Assembly (NCBI RefSeq): GCF_009877435.1 | Contig: NZ_WXEX01000003.1 | Location: forward strand, 124,001-188,000 | Source: Heliomicrobium gestii | Lineage (GTDB): Bacteria; Bacillota; Desulfitobacteriia; Heliobacteriales; Heliobacteriaceae | Reading direction: 5' to 3' | DNA: 64,000 bases | Part shown: in pieces, positions 53,933-64,000 of the stretch | How the letters are laid out: each line of letters opens with the position of its first letter | Numbering within the stretch: the stretch's first letter is position 1 | Position numbers and translations under genes: made by a program | Notes under the pieces: generated by a model | What the model was told of the DNA's origin: nothing | The model's input: only the letters and a program-made list of their open reading frames with translations | The model's database searches: none

Positions 53933-54079
53933 GAGGCAACCCTATCGTTGCGCCATTCCTGTCAGACTAATGTCGATTATAGCATAGACGAGCGAATCAT
54001 GGCGGATTTCCCCAGTCGTTTACAGAAACCAGGGGTTACGCTATGATGGATATACATTGAAGTATAGGAGCGAGCGTTC

Positions 54080-54916
54080 TTGAGCAGCGATCTGGAGGAA
54101 AACAATATCATTGAGAAAAAGGGATGGAAAACGTGGGGCGCCGCCGGAGGAATCGCCGGCGCACTGTGGGTTGCCCTCAAATTCGCCGGCAAATGGTTGC
54201 TGTTGTTGGGCAAACCGCTATTGACCTTTCTGAAAGTGTCCAAATTTGCAGGAACCTTCATCTCCATGATCGCGACGATCGCCATATATGCCATGGTTTA
54301 TGGATGGAAGTTTGCCATTGGATTGGTGTTGTTGATCGCGATTCATGAGATGGGTCATGTGATGGGCGCCCGGGCGGTAGGGATGCCTACTTCGATGCCC
54401 ATGTTCATCCCCTTCGTCGGCGCTTTTGTTCAGATGAAAAGGGAGAGCCGATCGCCTGTGGAAGAGTATGTCTTGGCGACCGGGGGTCCTTTATTCGGGA
54501 TCCTCGCCGGCATCGCTTGCCTGGCGCTGTACGGACTGACCGATTGGATGTTATGGATGGTCTTGGCCAATGTCAGCTTTACCATCAACCTCTTTAATTT
54601 GATCCCCTTTGGATCGCTCGATGGCGGGCGAATGACCTCGACCCTCGGGAAATGGCCCTGGATCGTGGGCGCCATCGTGTTTGGTCTCTTTACGGCGGTT
54701 ACCATGAATCCGATGATGTTGCTCTTTTTCTTGTTGGGCATGATGCAGGTGGTTCGCGCCTTTCGAAATCCCGACGCTCTTGCAGCGGTGCAAGCGACCG
54801 GTTCGATGCGGTGGATCTATGGTGGAGTTTATTTGCTGATGGTCACCCTTTGCGGTTGGCTTACAGCCTACTCCCATCAACAACTTCCTCCGGTTTGGAA
54901 TTATCAGCTTCTTTAA
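54080..54916 (+). CDS. Site-2-type membrane metalloprotease (M50)
   Basis: 278 residues with about six membrane helices. Zinc motif HEMGH near residue 94 (LLIAIHEMGHVMGARAVGMP) and the second motif NLIPFGSLDGGRM carrying the third metal ligand. Such proteases cleave membrane proteins in regulated proteolysis. TTG start after AGGAGCG. Monocistronic, with a terminator; its substrate is unknown. Confidence 0.92.
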   Translation: MSSDLEENNIIEKKGWKTWGAAGGIAGALWVALKFAGKWLLLLGKPLLTFLKVSKFAGTFISMIATIAIYAMVYGWKFAIGLVLLIAIHEMGHVMGARAVGMPTSMPMFIPFVGAFVQMKRESRSPVEEYVLATGGPLFGILAGIACLALYGLTDWMLWMVLANVSFTINLFNLIPFGSLDGGRMTSTLGKWPWIVGAIVFGLFTAVTMNPMMLLFFLLGMMQVVRAFRNPDALAAVQATGSMRWIYGGVYLLMVTLCGWLTAYSHQQLPPVWNYQLL

Positions 54917-54970
54917 TCGGCAGGAAAGGGCCGGAACGATTGAGGAGAATTAGTGAAAAAAAGATAAGTA

Positions 54971-55020
54971 ACAAACAGTAATTTTGTCACTGTTAGGCGA
55001 AATTACTGTTTGTTTTAAGT
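54971..55020. terminator. Terminator after the M50 gene
   Basis: 14-bp stem ACAAACAGTAATTT/AAATTACTGTTTGT around a 15-base loop, followed by TTTAAG. Confidence 0.8.
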
Positions 55021-55195
55021 CGTTTTTTATTACAAACCAATGAGATGATCATTGGTATTGCAAGCGGTAAAAGGAATAATAAATTATAAAAGAAGGAAAA
55101 TGTAAACATACATCGAATATTGCAGGTATGAATTTATTAACTTGTGATAACGTATACGCTCGCTCAGGTTCTGACAGCAAAGGAGAGGCATCATT

Positions 55196-56932
55196 GTGTT
55201 AAAAGACCTGAAAATCGGAACTCGAATCATCATCATGATTGCGGTTCTGCTGTTTGCCATGTCCATACTTGGTTTTGTCGGGTTAACGGTTTTCCAAGAG
55301 TCCCATGCCCTAAGCGGTCGCACCTTGCAATCTTCGAACGATTTGATGCAGATGGTGGACAGTTCGAGAAAGGCGCAGGTCCTATTTAAAAAACAGGTGC
55401 AAGAGTGGAAAAACATCCTGCTCCGTGGTCATGATCCCATCGCCTTTGAAAAATACATAAACAACTTTCAAAAAGAAGAAAAAGAAACTGACGATGAGTT
55501 GCAGCGTCTGAAGACAATGATGACCCGCTACGGAATCGATACAGCCAAAGTGGATCAGGCCGTTTCGACCCACAAGCAGTTGGGCCTTCAATACCGGGAG
55601 GCGTTGCAAAGTTTTGATAAAAACAATCCCCAGAGCATGCGGATGATCGACACAAAGGTAAATGGGGTTGATCGAGGCCCTACCGATGATATCGATGCCA
55701 TCGTTAAACAAATTGAAGATTTCTCGTCACAGCAGTTTGCGACCATTCAAAGCAAATCCGATGAGGAATTGCTTCGTTTTCAACGAACGATCGTCACAAC
55801 CTTGGCTTTCAGCCTAATGGGGGGCCTGCTGATTGGCTGGTTTTTTGTCCGCCAGATCACCCGTCCCTTAAAGGTCTTAAAAGAGCGAATTGAAGGCATC
55901 GCAGAATCGGACGGGGACTTGACACAGCAAATCGATATCGTGAGCAGAGATGAGATCGGGTTGACAGCGACGAAGTTCAACCTGCTTTTGCAAAAGACTA
56001 GAAACACCATCGCCAGCGCCGCTTCCGGCGCAACAACACTCAATAAAGAAGCCCGGGAACTCGCTTCAGTGACGGCAGAGGTTCATCAGACATCCGAACA
56101 GATCGCCCAGGCTGTGGAATCGTTAGCCTGTGGCAATCAGGACATCGCCGATGAGATCAACCAGATCCAGGTGTCTCTCCATAGCATTAACGGCGATGCG
56201 CAAACAACCGCCGACGGCGTCAATCGCATCTTACAGGAGTTTACACAGGTCAGCCGCACCTTGGATGATGGACAGATGGTGTTGCAGAATCAAAAACGGG
56301 AGGTTTCCAACACCATCGGCCTGACGAATGAAGTCACGGAAACAGTGAATCAATTGAAGGAAAAAACGGAAGCCATCGGTCGCATCGCCGGTATCATCCA
56401 AAGCATTGCAGCCCAGACAAATCTCCTGGCCTTGAATGCCGCGATCGAAGCGGCGAGAGCAGGTGAACAGGGAAGAGGATTCGCCGTCGTGGCCGAGGAA
56501 GTGCGGAAACTAGCCGAGTCTTCCAATCATTCGGCCCAAGAGGTATTGATGCAGATCACAGCGATGGAGGAAGCCGTCGGTCGAACGACGGCCAGCATCA
56601 CCGATGCAAACCGGGGGATTCGTGAGCAGGCCCGCGTGGCCGAACAAACGGAACAGTCTTTTGAAGGCATTACGGAGAAAGTCAATCTTGTCATGAAGGA
56701 TACACAGGAAACAGGACAGCGCATGTTGCAGGTTATCGAACAGGTGGAAGGACTATTTGCTTCCATCAACCGGATCTCTGCCGTTGCCAATGACGCTGCC
56801 GCGTCTACGGAGCAGATGACGGCGTCGATTGAGGAACAGACGGCTGTCTTTGAAAAGGTCTCCCTCATGGCCGACGAGTTTCGCGCGTTGGCGGAGAATT
56901 TACAGGTTACAGTCAACCGCTTCCGGTACTGA
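55196..56932 (+). CDS. Methyl-accepting chemotaxis protein
   Basis: 578 residues. Membrane helix about 10-31, helical sensor domain (four-helix type, about 32-195), second membrane helix about 198-220, HAMP, then the signalling domain with the tip [20 protein letters not shown] and [15 protein letters not shown]. Passes stimulus to the CheA/CheW array. GTG start with AAAGGAGAGG. Ligand unknown. Preceded by a 180-base AT-rich gap. Confidence 0.94.
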   Translation: MLKDLKIGTRIIIMIAVLLFAMSILGFVGLTVFQESHALSGRTLQSSNDLMQMVDSSRKAQVLFKKQVQEWKNILLRGHDPIAFEKYINNFQKEEKETDDELQRLKTMMTRYGIDTAKVDQAVSTHKQLGLQYREALQSFDKNNPQSMRMIDTKVNGVDRGPTDDIDAIVKQIEDFSSQQFATIQSKSDEELLRFQRTIVTTLAFSLMGGLLIGWFFVRQITRPLKVLKERIEGIAESDGDLTQQIDIVSRDEIGLTATKFNLLLQKTRNTIASAASGATTLNKEARELASVTAEVHQTSEQIAQAVESLACGNQDIADEINQIQVSLHSINGDAQTTADGVNRILQEFTQVSRTLDDGQMVLQNQKREVSNTIGLTNEVTETVNQLKEKTEAIGRIAGIIQSIAAQTNLLALNAAIEAARAGEQGRGFAVVAEEVRKLAESSNHSAQEVLMQITAMEEAVGRTTASITDANRGIREQARVAEQTEQSFEGITEKVNLVMKDTQETGQRMLQVIEQVEGLFASINRISAVANDAAASTEQMTASIEEQTAVFEKVSLMADEFRALAENLQVTVNRFRY

Positions 56933-57138
56933 GCGCATCGAATACGAGGCAGTTCGACCTGCTGTGGTGGAACTGCCTTTTTTTCTTCAATACAGTGTCC
57001 AGGGATCCCCTATCATGGATGCGTCTTTTTCTCCATGATCGCAAAAGAATCCCCGATCAGCGCAAGATCGGCTCTGTCGTAATATTTTTAATGTGAAGTA
57101 AAATGATTGTAATATCTTTTGCGTGAGGGGGTTGCCAT

Positions 57139-57414
57139 ATGGTGTTTCAAGAACTCGCCTCTGAGGGAAATAACGTGGGCTTTATGGTGAACCATTTGAC
57201 TGTTGAGCAGTTTGACCGATATGTAAGGGTCTGGATATGGAAGTGCGATATTACGATGAAAAAAACAATGCCCAGATCAACCTTCACCAAGCGTTTTTAT
57301 CAGTTATGGAGCAAAGCGAAGAAGATTGACGAAAAAATCTTTGACCAGTTGCTCCATATCATCCGAGGGCTCGCTGCGATCGAAAGCGAACCGAATCCGG
57401 TTCATATCGGATAA
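57139..57414 (+). CDS. Small hypothetical protein
   Basis: 91 residues, hydrophilic and basic in the middle (KKTMPRSTFTKRFYQLWSKAKK), no signal peptide or metal motif. GAGGGGGTT precedes the ATG, and a hairpin terminator follows the stop. It sits between two chemoreceptor genes; no family recognised. It may be a small regulator or a chance frame. Confidence 0.5.
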   Translation: MVFQELASEGNNVGFMVNHLTVEQFDRYVRVWIWKCDITMKKTMPRSTFTKRFYQLWSKAKKIDEKIFDQLLHIIRGLAAIESEPNPVHIG

Positions 57415-57433
57415 GCCATAGGCGTAGGCGAAA

Positions 57434-57486
57434 AAAGAGGCGACACAGGATGGATGTTTATCGATCGTGTGTCGCCTCTTTGGTTT
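57434..57486. terminator. Terminator before the second chemoreceptor
   Basis: AAAGAGGCGACACA pairs with TGTGTCGCCTCTTT around a 20-base loop, followed by GGTTTC; the A run on the left allows use in the minus direction too. The next 310 bases up to the chemoreceptor hold no other clear element. Confidence 0.7.
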
Positions 57487-57796
57487 CATTGAGGTTAATG
57501 CCGTTATTGGTGCACAACCCTGTCTGCGATTAAAAGCAGACTCATGGGCGAACGACTATGGTGTGTAGAACTGCGTGCCGATGGGTGGATTCAGCGCTGA
57601 TGTTGTTGCTAACGCAGAACTGGATATTCTTTTTAAAACAATAAAATCCCTTTTCAGCCATTTTTCACAAACAGAGATTAAGATATTGGCGACCATATAG
57701 AACAGCATGGTCGAACATGTTAAGATAGTGATTGATGACACAATCATTAAACGTGCTGGGATTGATCAGAAAATATGTATGAAGGGGAATGCCACT

Positions 57797-59485
57797 ATGC
57801 GAATGAGTATTCCAAAAAAACTGATCCTGATCGCCATTCCCATCGTCCTGGCTATCGGTTTTTTGCAGGCTTTTTCCTATTGGGTCTTCGGCAATACCGA
57901 AAAGATCATTGACAATACGGCGAAAAATGCGCAGATGCTTCAGGCGATCTCCCAAACCCGGTTAGCGCTGGAACAGGTGCTCATGCCGGCCAATGATTAC
58001 CTGATCACAGGCGACCCGCAGGAGCGCAAACACTTTGCTGACCTTTCGGCGAAACTGGAAGACCAGATCCGTCGATTGGAACAACTGCCCATGGATTCTG
58101 AAGAAGGGGCAATTGTTCGCGATATGAAGAACAGTTGGGCCGCAATCAAAGAGAAGTCGAATCAAATCCTGGCGATACAGAATCCGATCGGCAATCAGGC
58201 TGGCGCGGAGCTGATGGAGCAGATGGATGCCAAAACCGATGCCGCCACCGAAGATATTGAGAAGTTCCAGATCATCTACCTCGAACGACAAGAAAAACAG
58301 TATCAAGATGCAGAAATAGAAAGGCAGAATGTTGAGCGCGGATTTTTGGTCAACAGCGTGGTGGTGCTTCTCCTCATGGTCGGCATTGGTTTGTATGTTC
58401 GCGCCAAGGTCGTGGGCCCGCTGCGCGAAATCGTAACCGTCATGAATGACCTCGGGCATTCGAGCGGTGATTTAACACGGCGCATACATATTCAAACAGG
58501 TGATGAGATCGAAGCGATTGCCAACGCCACCAATCAACTCCTTGAAAACACACAGACAATGATGCAAAAAATTTCCCATGTGGCTGAAAATTTACAGACT
58601 GTCACGGATAGTGTAGCCGGCCACTGCGAACTCGTCGGCTTGTCGAATCAGCAGGTGGCCGCAAGCATCACCGGCGTTGCCGAGGGAACGTCGGTACAGA
58701 CCCATGAAGCCAATTCCCTCGCAAATCAGGTTGATGTGTTGAACCGAGTCGTCGGCGCCTTACAATCCCTCAGTGGTGTCGTTGCCGAAATGGAAGACAC
58801 GACGACCCATCAGTTGCATTCCTCAAATCGATTGCTGAAACATGTTGAATCGTCGATGGATGACATTGCACAAAAAAGCAATCAGGCGAAAGCGACGATT
58901 TTGGAGCTTGACAGCATGTCTGCCGAGATATCGAAAGTGGTAGAAGTGATCGGCGCCATCGCCAACCAGACCTCATTGCTCTCTCTCAATGCTGCCATCG
59001 AAGCCGCTCGTGCCGGCGAGCATGGACAGGGGTTTGCCGTCGTGGCCAATGAGGTGAAGAAATTGGCTGAGCAGAGTCAGGGGTCTGTCGACGAAATCGC
59101 CCGGTTGGTCGCCACTGTTCAATCGGAAATTCAGAAAACAGTCAATGAAATCATCAAGAATGCCGATGCGGCCGCCAAAGGGCTTGAACTCTCGGCCAGC
59201 ATTTCCAGATCGATCGAAGCCGTGGAAGGGAATTTTCGTGAGATTTCCGGCCAACTGGCCTCTGTCCACGATAACGTTCTCAGCCTGGATGCGGTATCGG
59301 GGAAAATTATTTCTGTTACCCAGCGAATCTCCCATATCTGCCAAAACAACAGCGCCATGTCAGAGGAAGTGTCGGCGCTGGCGGAGCAACAATCGCTGGA
59401 GTTGTCCAATATCCTGGAAGAGACAAGCGGGGTAAAGGAACAAGCCGGCGAACTGCAGAGCTTGGTGCACCGGTTTAGGTACTGA
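57797..59485 (+). CDS. Methyl-accepting chemotaxis protein (second)
   Basis: 562 residues. Membrane helix about 8-28, a helical sensor domain resembling the four-helix-bundle type (DTAK...[20 protein letters not shown]), second helix about 175-195, HAMP, signalling tip [20 protein letters not shown]. Domain plan like the receptor at 55196 but sensor sequence unrelated, so it likely reads another signal. The ATG after AAGGGG is chosen; ATGs 18 and 90 bases earlier are alternatives. Confidence 0.93.
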   Translation: MRMSIPKKLILIAIPIVLAIGFLQAFSYWVFGNTEKIIDNTAKNAQMLQAISQTRLALEQVLMPANDYLITGDPQERKHFADLSAKLEDQIRRLEQLPMDSEEGAIVRDMKNSWAAIKEKSNQILAIQNPIGNQAGAELMEQMDAKTDAATEDIEKFQIIYLERQEKQYQDAEIERQNVERGFLVNSVVVLLLMVGIGLYVRAKVVGPLREIVTVMNDLGHSSGDLTRRIHIQTGDEIEAIANATNQLLENTQTMMQKISHVAENLQTVTDSVAGHCELVGLSNQQVAASITGVAEGTSVQTHEANSLANQVDVLNRVVGALQSLSGVVAEMEDTTTHQLHSSNRLLKHVESSMDDIAQKSNQAKATILELDSMSAEISKVVEVIGAIANQTSLLSLNAAIEAARAGEHGQGFAVVANEVKKLAEQSQGSVDEIARLVATVQSEIQKTVNEIIKNADAAAKGLELSASISRSIEAVEGNFREISGQLASVHDNVLSLDAVSGKIISVTQRISHICQNNSAMSEEVSALAEQQSLELSNILEETSGVKEQAGELQSLVHRFRY

Positions 59486-59518
59486 TCACCCTTCGCATGA
59501 CAAACAGGACTTGAAAAA

Positions 59519-59566
59519 ATACGAGCCACTCCTTCCGGAGTGGCTGCAGACATGTCGGCTCGTTTC
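59519..59566. terminator. Nested hairpin after the second chemoreceptor
   Basis: Outer stem ACGAGCC/GGCTCGT and inner stem CCACTCC/GGAGTGG (sharing two bases with the outer left arm), followed by TTTC. Possibly a terminator, though the T tract is short. Confidence 0.5.
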
Positions 59567-59808
59567 AATCCAGGCGGCTTTAAATGGTTTTCTTCGGGAT
59601 GTCTGCGCTGGGAACACTGGTTTTCTTTGTGTCCGAATTCGGCTTGCTTACAGTCTTTCCTGTCGTGACAGTGGTTGGAATTTGGTTCGAATCTCCTTTA
59701 TCCGTTGACATCCGATCACCATCTCCTTCATTCTTTTTCGGTTCCGCTAATAACATGTCCAATCAAGTCGATGAAAATGTGGCGGAGCGAATGAACACAT
59801 ATGGAAAA
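59567..59808. other. Intergenic region, no secure gene
   Basis: Between convergent chemoreceptor and ATP-grasp genes. A 60-codon minus-strand frame (59580-59762) encodes a Thr/Ser/Lys-rich polar peptide without a good ribosome-binding site. I would not call it a gene. Confidence 0.4.
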
Positions 59809-60969
59809 TTACGCCATCGCTTGGATATAATCGATGGCCTCACGGATGGGCGTCAAATCGCTGGAACGGACCAGATAGGCGTAATCGCCCATGGCTAGCC
59901 GGAAGGCGGGATCGATGGGACCATGGTGGCAGATTCGCTCTCCGAGGTTTTGCAGCACATCGCCATGAGGATGGACATAGGGTTTGCCCGTTTTCCGGCT
60001 GACGAAGGCGCAGTGGTATTTCCGGTCATAGCTTGCCGTAAAGCGGTTATGGACGATCACATTCGCCCATTGGGCGTAGATGTCGATGTCGTTGCCATAG
60101 TTGAACATATCCAGCGTAAAGCCGCCAGGCGGCCGCATGTTCACCTCCAGGGCGATGATGCGGCCGTCGATGGTCCGAAAATACTCGAAGTGGAAAAAGC
60201 GTTCCTTCACGTCAAAGGCGCCCAGTGTTTTGAGGCCCATCGCCTGCAGGTCAGGCGGGAGCTGTCTTAAGGAGTAGAAGGAGACATGGAGATCCTCGTT
60301 GACCGCCTCCATGACGCCTTGGTTGTATACGTGAGAGGTAAAGAAAACCGGATGGCCCTCCCGGTCGGTGAGACCGTCAAAAGAGCAGATCGTTCCTTCA
60401 ACGAATTCCTCCAGAAGATAATCGACTGGCGGTTTATCAGAAAAAAACCGCGCCAAGGCGTCGTCATCGTCCAGGCGAAATGTTTTCGCCGCGCCAACAC
60501 CGCTGTCCGGTTTCACCACGACAGGATAACCGATTCTATCGATCAGATCTCTTGCCGCTTCCACCGTAGGGATGAGACCGCCTTGGGCAACGGGAATGCC
60601 GGCGGCCTGAAAGATCTTTTTCATCTCCGATTTGCGTTTTATGTGCATGATATCTTGCACACCGATTCCGGCAACATTGAAGTCAGTGCGCAAGCGCGAT
60701 TCGAAGACCAGCCAGTGTTCGTTCAAGGAATCGATGCGGTCGATCTTCCCGTAGCGATGGGTGAAATAACCGCATGCCCGCAATAAGGCGTCATAATCCT
60801 CCATGTCAGGAACCTGGCGATACTCGGTGAGGGCCGAACGCAGTTCCGGACGCAAACGCTCGGGCGACTCGTCGGCGATGGCGAGCACCGTGGCGCCTAA
60901 CGCCTGCAGTTCGACACAGAAGCGATAGTAGTTCGGCGGGAAATGGGGCGACAGAAAGATGATGTTCAA
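59809..60969 (-). CDS. ATP-grasp domain protein
   Basis: 386 residues. N-terminal Rossmann-like part (MNIIFLSPHFPPNYYRFCVEL), then the ATP-grasp fold with GYPVVVKPDSGVGAAKTF (ATP-binding Lys), LLEEFVEGTICSFDG and metal-binding VNMRPPGGFTLDMF. It should form an amide or similar bond from a carboxylate and an amine at the cost of ATP. The substrate is unknown. TTG start with TGGAGG 8 bases ahead. Separate from the moeA operon because a terminator lies between them. Confidence 0.88.
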   Translation of the reverse strand: MNIIFLSPHFPPNYYRFCVELQALGATVLAIADESPERLRPELRSALTEYRQVPDMEDYDALLRACGYFTHRYGKIDRIDSLNEHWLVFESRLRTDFNVAGIGVQDIMHIKRKSEMKKIFQAAGIPVAQGGLIPTVEAARDLIDRIGYPVVVKPDSGVGAAKTFRLDDDDALARFFSDKPPVDYLLEEFVEGTICSFDGLTDREGHPVFFTSHVYNQGVMEAVNEDLHVSFYSLRQLPPDLQAMGLKTLGAFDVKERFFHFEYFRTIDGRIIALEVNMRPPGGFTLDMFNYGNDIDIYAQWANVIVHNRFTASYDRKYHCAFVSRKTGKPYVHPHGDVLQNLGERICHHGPIDPAFRLAMGDYAYLVRSSDLTPIREAIDYIQAMA

Positions 60970-61063
60970 GCCAACAACCTCCAGTCACCACTGATCATGC
61001 CCGCCAGGCCGAGGGATAATCCGGATGTGCCGAGGTCGATCCCGTAAACCATGAAAACGAAAA

Positions 61064-61102
61064 CATAAAAACAAAACCGCCGGTGCCTGTTGTCCGGCGG
61101 CT
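61064..61102 (-). terminator. Terminator of the moeA operon
   Basis: GCCGCCGG-acaacaggca-CCGGCGG followed on the minus strand by TTTTGTTTTTATG. Confidence 0.85.
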
Positions 61103-61109
61103 TTTATGG

Positions 61110-63050
61110 TTAAAGGGGAATCACCCTTCCAGCGTCACGCAAGTCGTAGCCGCCCAGGGATTCCACCTCCCGGCGAAACTCTGCTGACTGTAAGATATCG
61201 ATGATTGCCGGCTGGCAGTCATCATCCGGTAAAAAATTCAACAGCAGATCATACTGTTCCTGGGCGACGGGGATGAAGTCCAACCCCAATGCCAGCGCCG
61301 AAGCCCGCACGCCGAGACCCGTGTCGACGGTGCCTGAGGCGACGGAAGCGGCGACCGCCATGTGGGTGCCCACCTCTTTGTCATAGCCGGTGATCGCGGC
61401 GGCAGGTATCCCCGCTTTGTTCAGTTCATAATCGAGGAGCATCCGTGTTCCCGAACCACGCTGCCGGTTGATATAGGCGAGGTCAGGGCGGGCGAGGTCG
61501 CCGAATCCGGTGATGCCCTTCGGATTGCCCGGACGGACGATCAGCCCCTGTTCGCGCATGGCGAGATGGACCAGACCGCCTTTACGGTCAGGCAGATACT
61601 TTTTGACAAAAGGGATGTTGTAGCAGCCCGATGGCTCGTCCAGCAGGTGAATGCCGGCGATGTGGGCCTCCTTGTTCCGGATGGCCATGATGCCGCCCAT
61701 GCTGCCCACATTGGCGCAGGAGAGAGAGATGTTATCCAGCCGGCGGCGCAGGAATAAGCCGAGCAGTTCCAGGGCTAGATCGTGGCTGCCCACGGCCAGT
61801 ATCGTGCGGGCGGGCCGGTGTTTGCGCAACAGCGTGACCGGCAAGACCAGACCGGCAGGGAGGCCGGCGCTGCCCCGGTCCACACGAATGATGCCTTGCG
61901 CCTTGGTCAGCGAGGACATCATTCCGGCGCCCCGGCTCAACGGAGCGGCGATCCATCTCCCTTGCACATCGCCGATGGAGACGCGTACGTATTCCTCCAT
62001 GCCGATGGTCGACGCCACCGTTTTTGCCAACGCCGCTTCCATCTGGGGTGGGGCCTGGGGCGGGAGTTTTTGCCGGGCCAAGAGGACATCGCGGACAAAC
62101 AGCTCGGCCGTCAGCATGGCGGAAACGGGATAGCCGGGCAAGCCGATCACCGGTTTTCCCTGGCAGAGGGATAACACCACCGGTTTTCCCGGCTTGATGG
62201 CGACACCGTGCACGAGAACTTCGCCGATGGCGGACAGGACCTGAGCGGTATAGTCTTCCCGGCCTGCCGATGTGCCTGCGTTGATGATCACCATGTCGCT
62301 CTCGGCCAAGCTCTCGACAACAGCCTGCTGAATCGCCTCGCGGCGATCGCTGACGATGGTCTTGCGGACCGCCTCGCCGCCCCATTCGGTCACTGCCGCC
62401 GCGAGCATGTGCGAATTCACATCCAGGATCGCGCCCGGTTGCAGTTCCGCCCGGGTCGCCACGATCTCATCGCCCGTGGGAATCACGGCGACTTTCGGCT
62501 TTTTGATCACCGCCACCGTGTCCAAACCGGCCGCCAGCAAGGCGGCGATGTCCACCGGCGCGATGACATGGTGCTCCGGGATGACCAGTTCGCCGGCCAC
62601 AATGTCTTCGCCGATGATCCGCACGTGCTGCCAGGGGGCGGCGGCGGCGATGATCTCGGCTTTCCCTTCGGCGATATGGACATCTTCGATCATAATCACT
62701 GCATTCGTTCCGTCAGGCATCGCGTCACCCGTGTCGACCATGTAGCAGCCGCCGGGCGCAAAGGGCGCGCCGGCGGGCAGCAGTGTCAACCGCTCTGGCG
62801 CCGTCTCCTGAGCGCCATACGTATCGGGGGCATAGACGGCGATGCCGTCCATGGCCGAGCCGTTGTAATGGGGCACCGATTGCCTGGCATAGACCGTGCG
62901 GGCGGTGACGCGCCCGAGCGCGGCCGTTACAGGCAACGGTTCAGCCGGCAGGCCCTCAAAATACCCGCTGTCACTCAATCTTTTCCGCCATAGCGCCTGC
63001 GCTTCATCCCGCTGCAGGCAATTCAGGTAGGCTTTATTTTTGCCCATCAT
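61110..63050 (-). CDS. MoeA fused to a substrate-binding-like domain
   Basis: About 646 residues. The first 400 are MoeA, which inserts molybdate into adenylylated molybdopterin: HYNGSAMDGIAV, DTGDAMPDG, IPTGDEIVA, INAGTSAGREDYT, GLPGYPVSAM. The last 230 residues (LAVGSHDLALELLGLFLRRR, then NRQRGSGTRMLLDYELNKAG) are a PBP-like domain such as precedes or follows MoeA in many Clostridia and archaea and may sense molybdate or cofactor. The ATG after GAGGG is chosen; an upstream ATG at 63059 is too close to it. Follows the other moeA after about 15 bases. Confidence 0.92.
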   Translation of the reverse strand: MMGKNKAYLNCLQRDEAQALWRKRLSDSGYFEGLPAEPLPVTAALGRVTARTVYARQSVPHYNGSAMDGIAVYAPDTYGAQETAPERLTLLPAGAPFAPGGCYMVDTGDAMPDGTNAVIMIEDVHIAEGKAEIIAAAAPWQHVRIIGEDIVAGELVIPEHHVIAPVDIAALLAAGLDTVAVIKKPKVAVIPTGDEIVATRAELQPGAILDVNSHMLAAAVTEWGGEAVRKTIVSDRREAIQQAVVESLAESDMVIINAGTSAGREDYTAQVLSAIGEVLVHGVAIKPGKPVVLSLCQGKPVIGLPGYPVSAMLTAELFVRDVLLARQKLPPQAPPQMEAALAKTVASTIGMEEYVRVSIGDVQGRWIAAPLSRGAGMMSSLTKAQGIIRVDRGSAGLPAGLVLPVTLLRKHRPARTILAVGSHDLALELLGLFLRRRLDNISLSCANVGSMGGIMAIRNKEAHIAGIHLLDEPSGCYNIPFVKKYLPDRKGGLVHLAMREQGLIVRPGNPKGITGFGDLARPDLAYINRQRGSGTRMLLDYELNKAGIPAAAITGYDKEVGTHMAVAASVASGTVDTGLGVRASALALGLDFIPVAQEQYDLLLNFLPDDDCQPAIIDILQSAEFRREVESLGGYDLRDAGRVIPL

Positions 63051-63065
63051 GCGCACCATCCCTCT

Positions 63066-64000
63066 TTAATCGGCGTCGCCTAGAAGGAGCACCGGAACCG
63101 ATTCCCCTTCGTAGACGCCGCTTTTGTCGGCCGGGATGTGCATGACGCCATCCGACTCGGCCATCCACCGGATGAGGCCCGATTTGCCGAAAATCGGCGT
63201 TGCCGTGTATCTCCCCGCCTCATGGGTTAGCCGGACGCCCACAAAATCATCCCGTCCCGGTGAAGAGGCCACATTGCGGCTGAGGGACGCCTGGACGACG
63301 CGCCGCTCCAAGGGCTTCTGGCGGCCCGAGAGCAAGCGCACGGCCGGCTTGACCAATTGTTCGCTCACGGTCATCGCCGCTACCGGATGTCCCGGCAAAC
63401 CGAAAACAGGCTTGCCTTTGACCATGCCGAAGATCGTTGGCTTGCCCGGTTTGATGGCGATCCCGTGAAACAAGACACCGGGAGCGCCGAGGCCGTCGAT
63501 GGCTTTGACAGTGAAATCTCGGGCGCCGACCGAACTGCCGCCCGAGATGACCACCATGTCACAGGCCTCCACCGCTTGTGCGAGGGCGCCGTAGAATTTT
63601 TCGTAACTATCGCGGACGATGCCCATCCGCGTCACCCGGCACCCCCACTCCGTAAAGAGGGCGCCCAGCGCATAGGAGTTGACATCCCGGATTTGCCCCG
63701 CCCGGACCGGTCCGTCGATTTCCACCAACTCGTCACCGGTGGAAATAATGGCGACTTCTACGGCTTTGCGCACCTGCGCGTGAGTGACGCCGTTGGCGGC
63801 GAGGAGACCGATCCGGGCAGGTGTGATTGTTTGACCCCCTTGGACGATGGGGGAACCGGAGGCGATGTCTTCCCCTTTGAGGACCACATTTTCTCCGGGT
63901 GCGATCATTTTGGCGATCAACAGTGTGTGGTGATCCGGCTGTTCGGCATATTCCAGCATCACCACGGCATCGGCGCCCACCGGCACCATGCCGCCGGTGG
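63066..64000 (-). CDS. moeA: MoeA, molybdopterin molybdenumtransferase (5' part outside window)
   Basis: Cut by the right edge; the visible part covers about 310 residues from (TGG)MVPVGADAVV to the C-terminus. Motifs: ISTGDELVEIDG, SGGSSVGARDFT, GIAIKPGKPT, GLPGHPVAAMT. Runs into the second, fused moeA gene on the same strand. Two MoeA paralogs side by side are common where both molybdenum and tungsten enzymes, or different hydroxylases, are made. Confidence 0.92.
   Translation of the reverse strand, partial: TGGMVPVGADAVVMLEYAEQPDHHTLLIAKMIAPGENVVLKGEDIASGSPIVQGGQTITPARIGLLAANGVTHAQVRKAVEVAIISTGDELVEIDGPVRAGQIRDVNSYALGALFTEWGCRVTRMGIVRDSYEKFYGALAQAVEACDMVVISGGSSVGARDFTVKAIDGLGAPGVLFHGIAIKPGKPTIFGMVKGKPVFGLPGHPVAAMTVSEQLVKPAVRLLSGRQKPLERRVVQASLSRNVASSPGRDDFVGVRLTHEAGRYTATPIFGKSGLIRWMAESDGVMHIPADKSGVYEGESVPVLLLGDAD

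Noticed and set aside
59580-59762. 60-codon polar frame on the minus strand
   Set aside because: Weak start context and Thr/Lys-rich composition without recognisable fold; kept only as a region note.

Overview
The window looks like chromosome from a spore-forming, low-redundancy Clostridia-type Firmicute with a fairly GC-rich housekeeping background. The order rplU-prp-rpmA-spo0B-obg, the L27 N-terminal extension with its protease Prp, a leucine T-box, SpoVG and Spo0B all point to Firmicutes. Heliobacteria or relatives would fit, but the genus is an inference from general familiarity, not something the sequence proves.

1-9 kb is a conserved core: a two-component system, the L21/L27 ribosomal cluster, spo0B, obg, proBA, nadD, an RRM protein, yqeK and rsfS. 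10-11.7 kb encodes the two-subunit iron-sulfur serine dehydratase. 11.9-23 kb is a catabolic block on the plus strand: two PLP enzymes (threonine-synthase-like and cysteine-synthase-like), a BMP-type lipoprotein with its ABC transporter (nucleoside or purine type), an amidohydrolase of the deaminase type, YqeC and a MocA-like nucleotidyltransferase. The last two serve molybdenum hydroxylases. Two MoeA-type genes at the far right end (61-64 kb) supply molybdenum cofactor. No hydroxylase is in view.

23.4-32.4 kb holds a complete type I Wadjet anti-plasmid operon on the minus strand (jetA-jetB-jetC-jetD). It has a clear promoter with a palindrome at the start site. Two arrays of degenerate repeats with an 11-bp period bracket the jetC-jetD half, and I know of no explanation for them. 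Next to it is a MarR-controlled heterodimeric ABC exporter (32.6-36.9 kb).

37-43 kb returns to core genes: a secreted cyclophilin with a stalk domain, a methyltransferase, a DedA protein, and leuS with a long T-box leader, then tRNA-Lys(CTT). 43.5-58 kb is more AT-rich and accessory in character. It holds an Amj-type flippase, small membrane proteins, lipoproteins, a LysM/NlpC hydrolase, a stretch with three apparently broken genes (DUF3885-like, spoVG without a normal start codon, a condensation-domain protein), an unusual pair of paralogous small proteins with a MinE-like protein, twin hemerythrins, a site-2 protease and two chemoreceptors. 59.8-64 kb is on the minus strand: an ATP-grasp enzyme and the two moeA genes, the last cut by the window edge.
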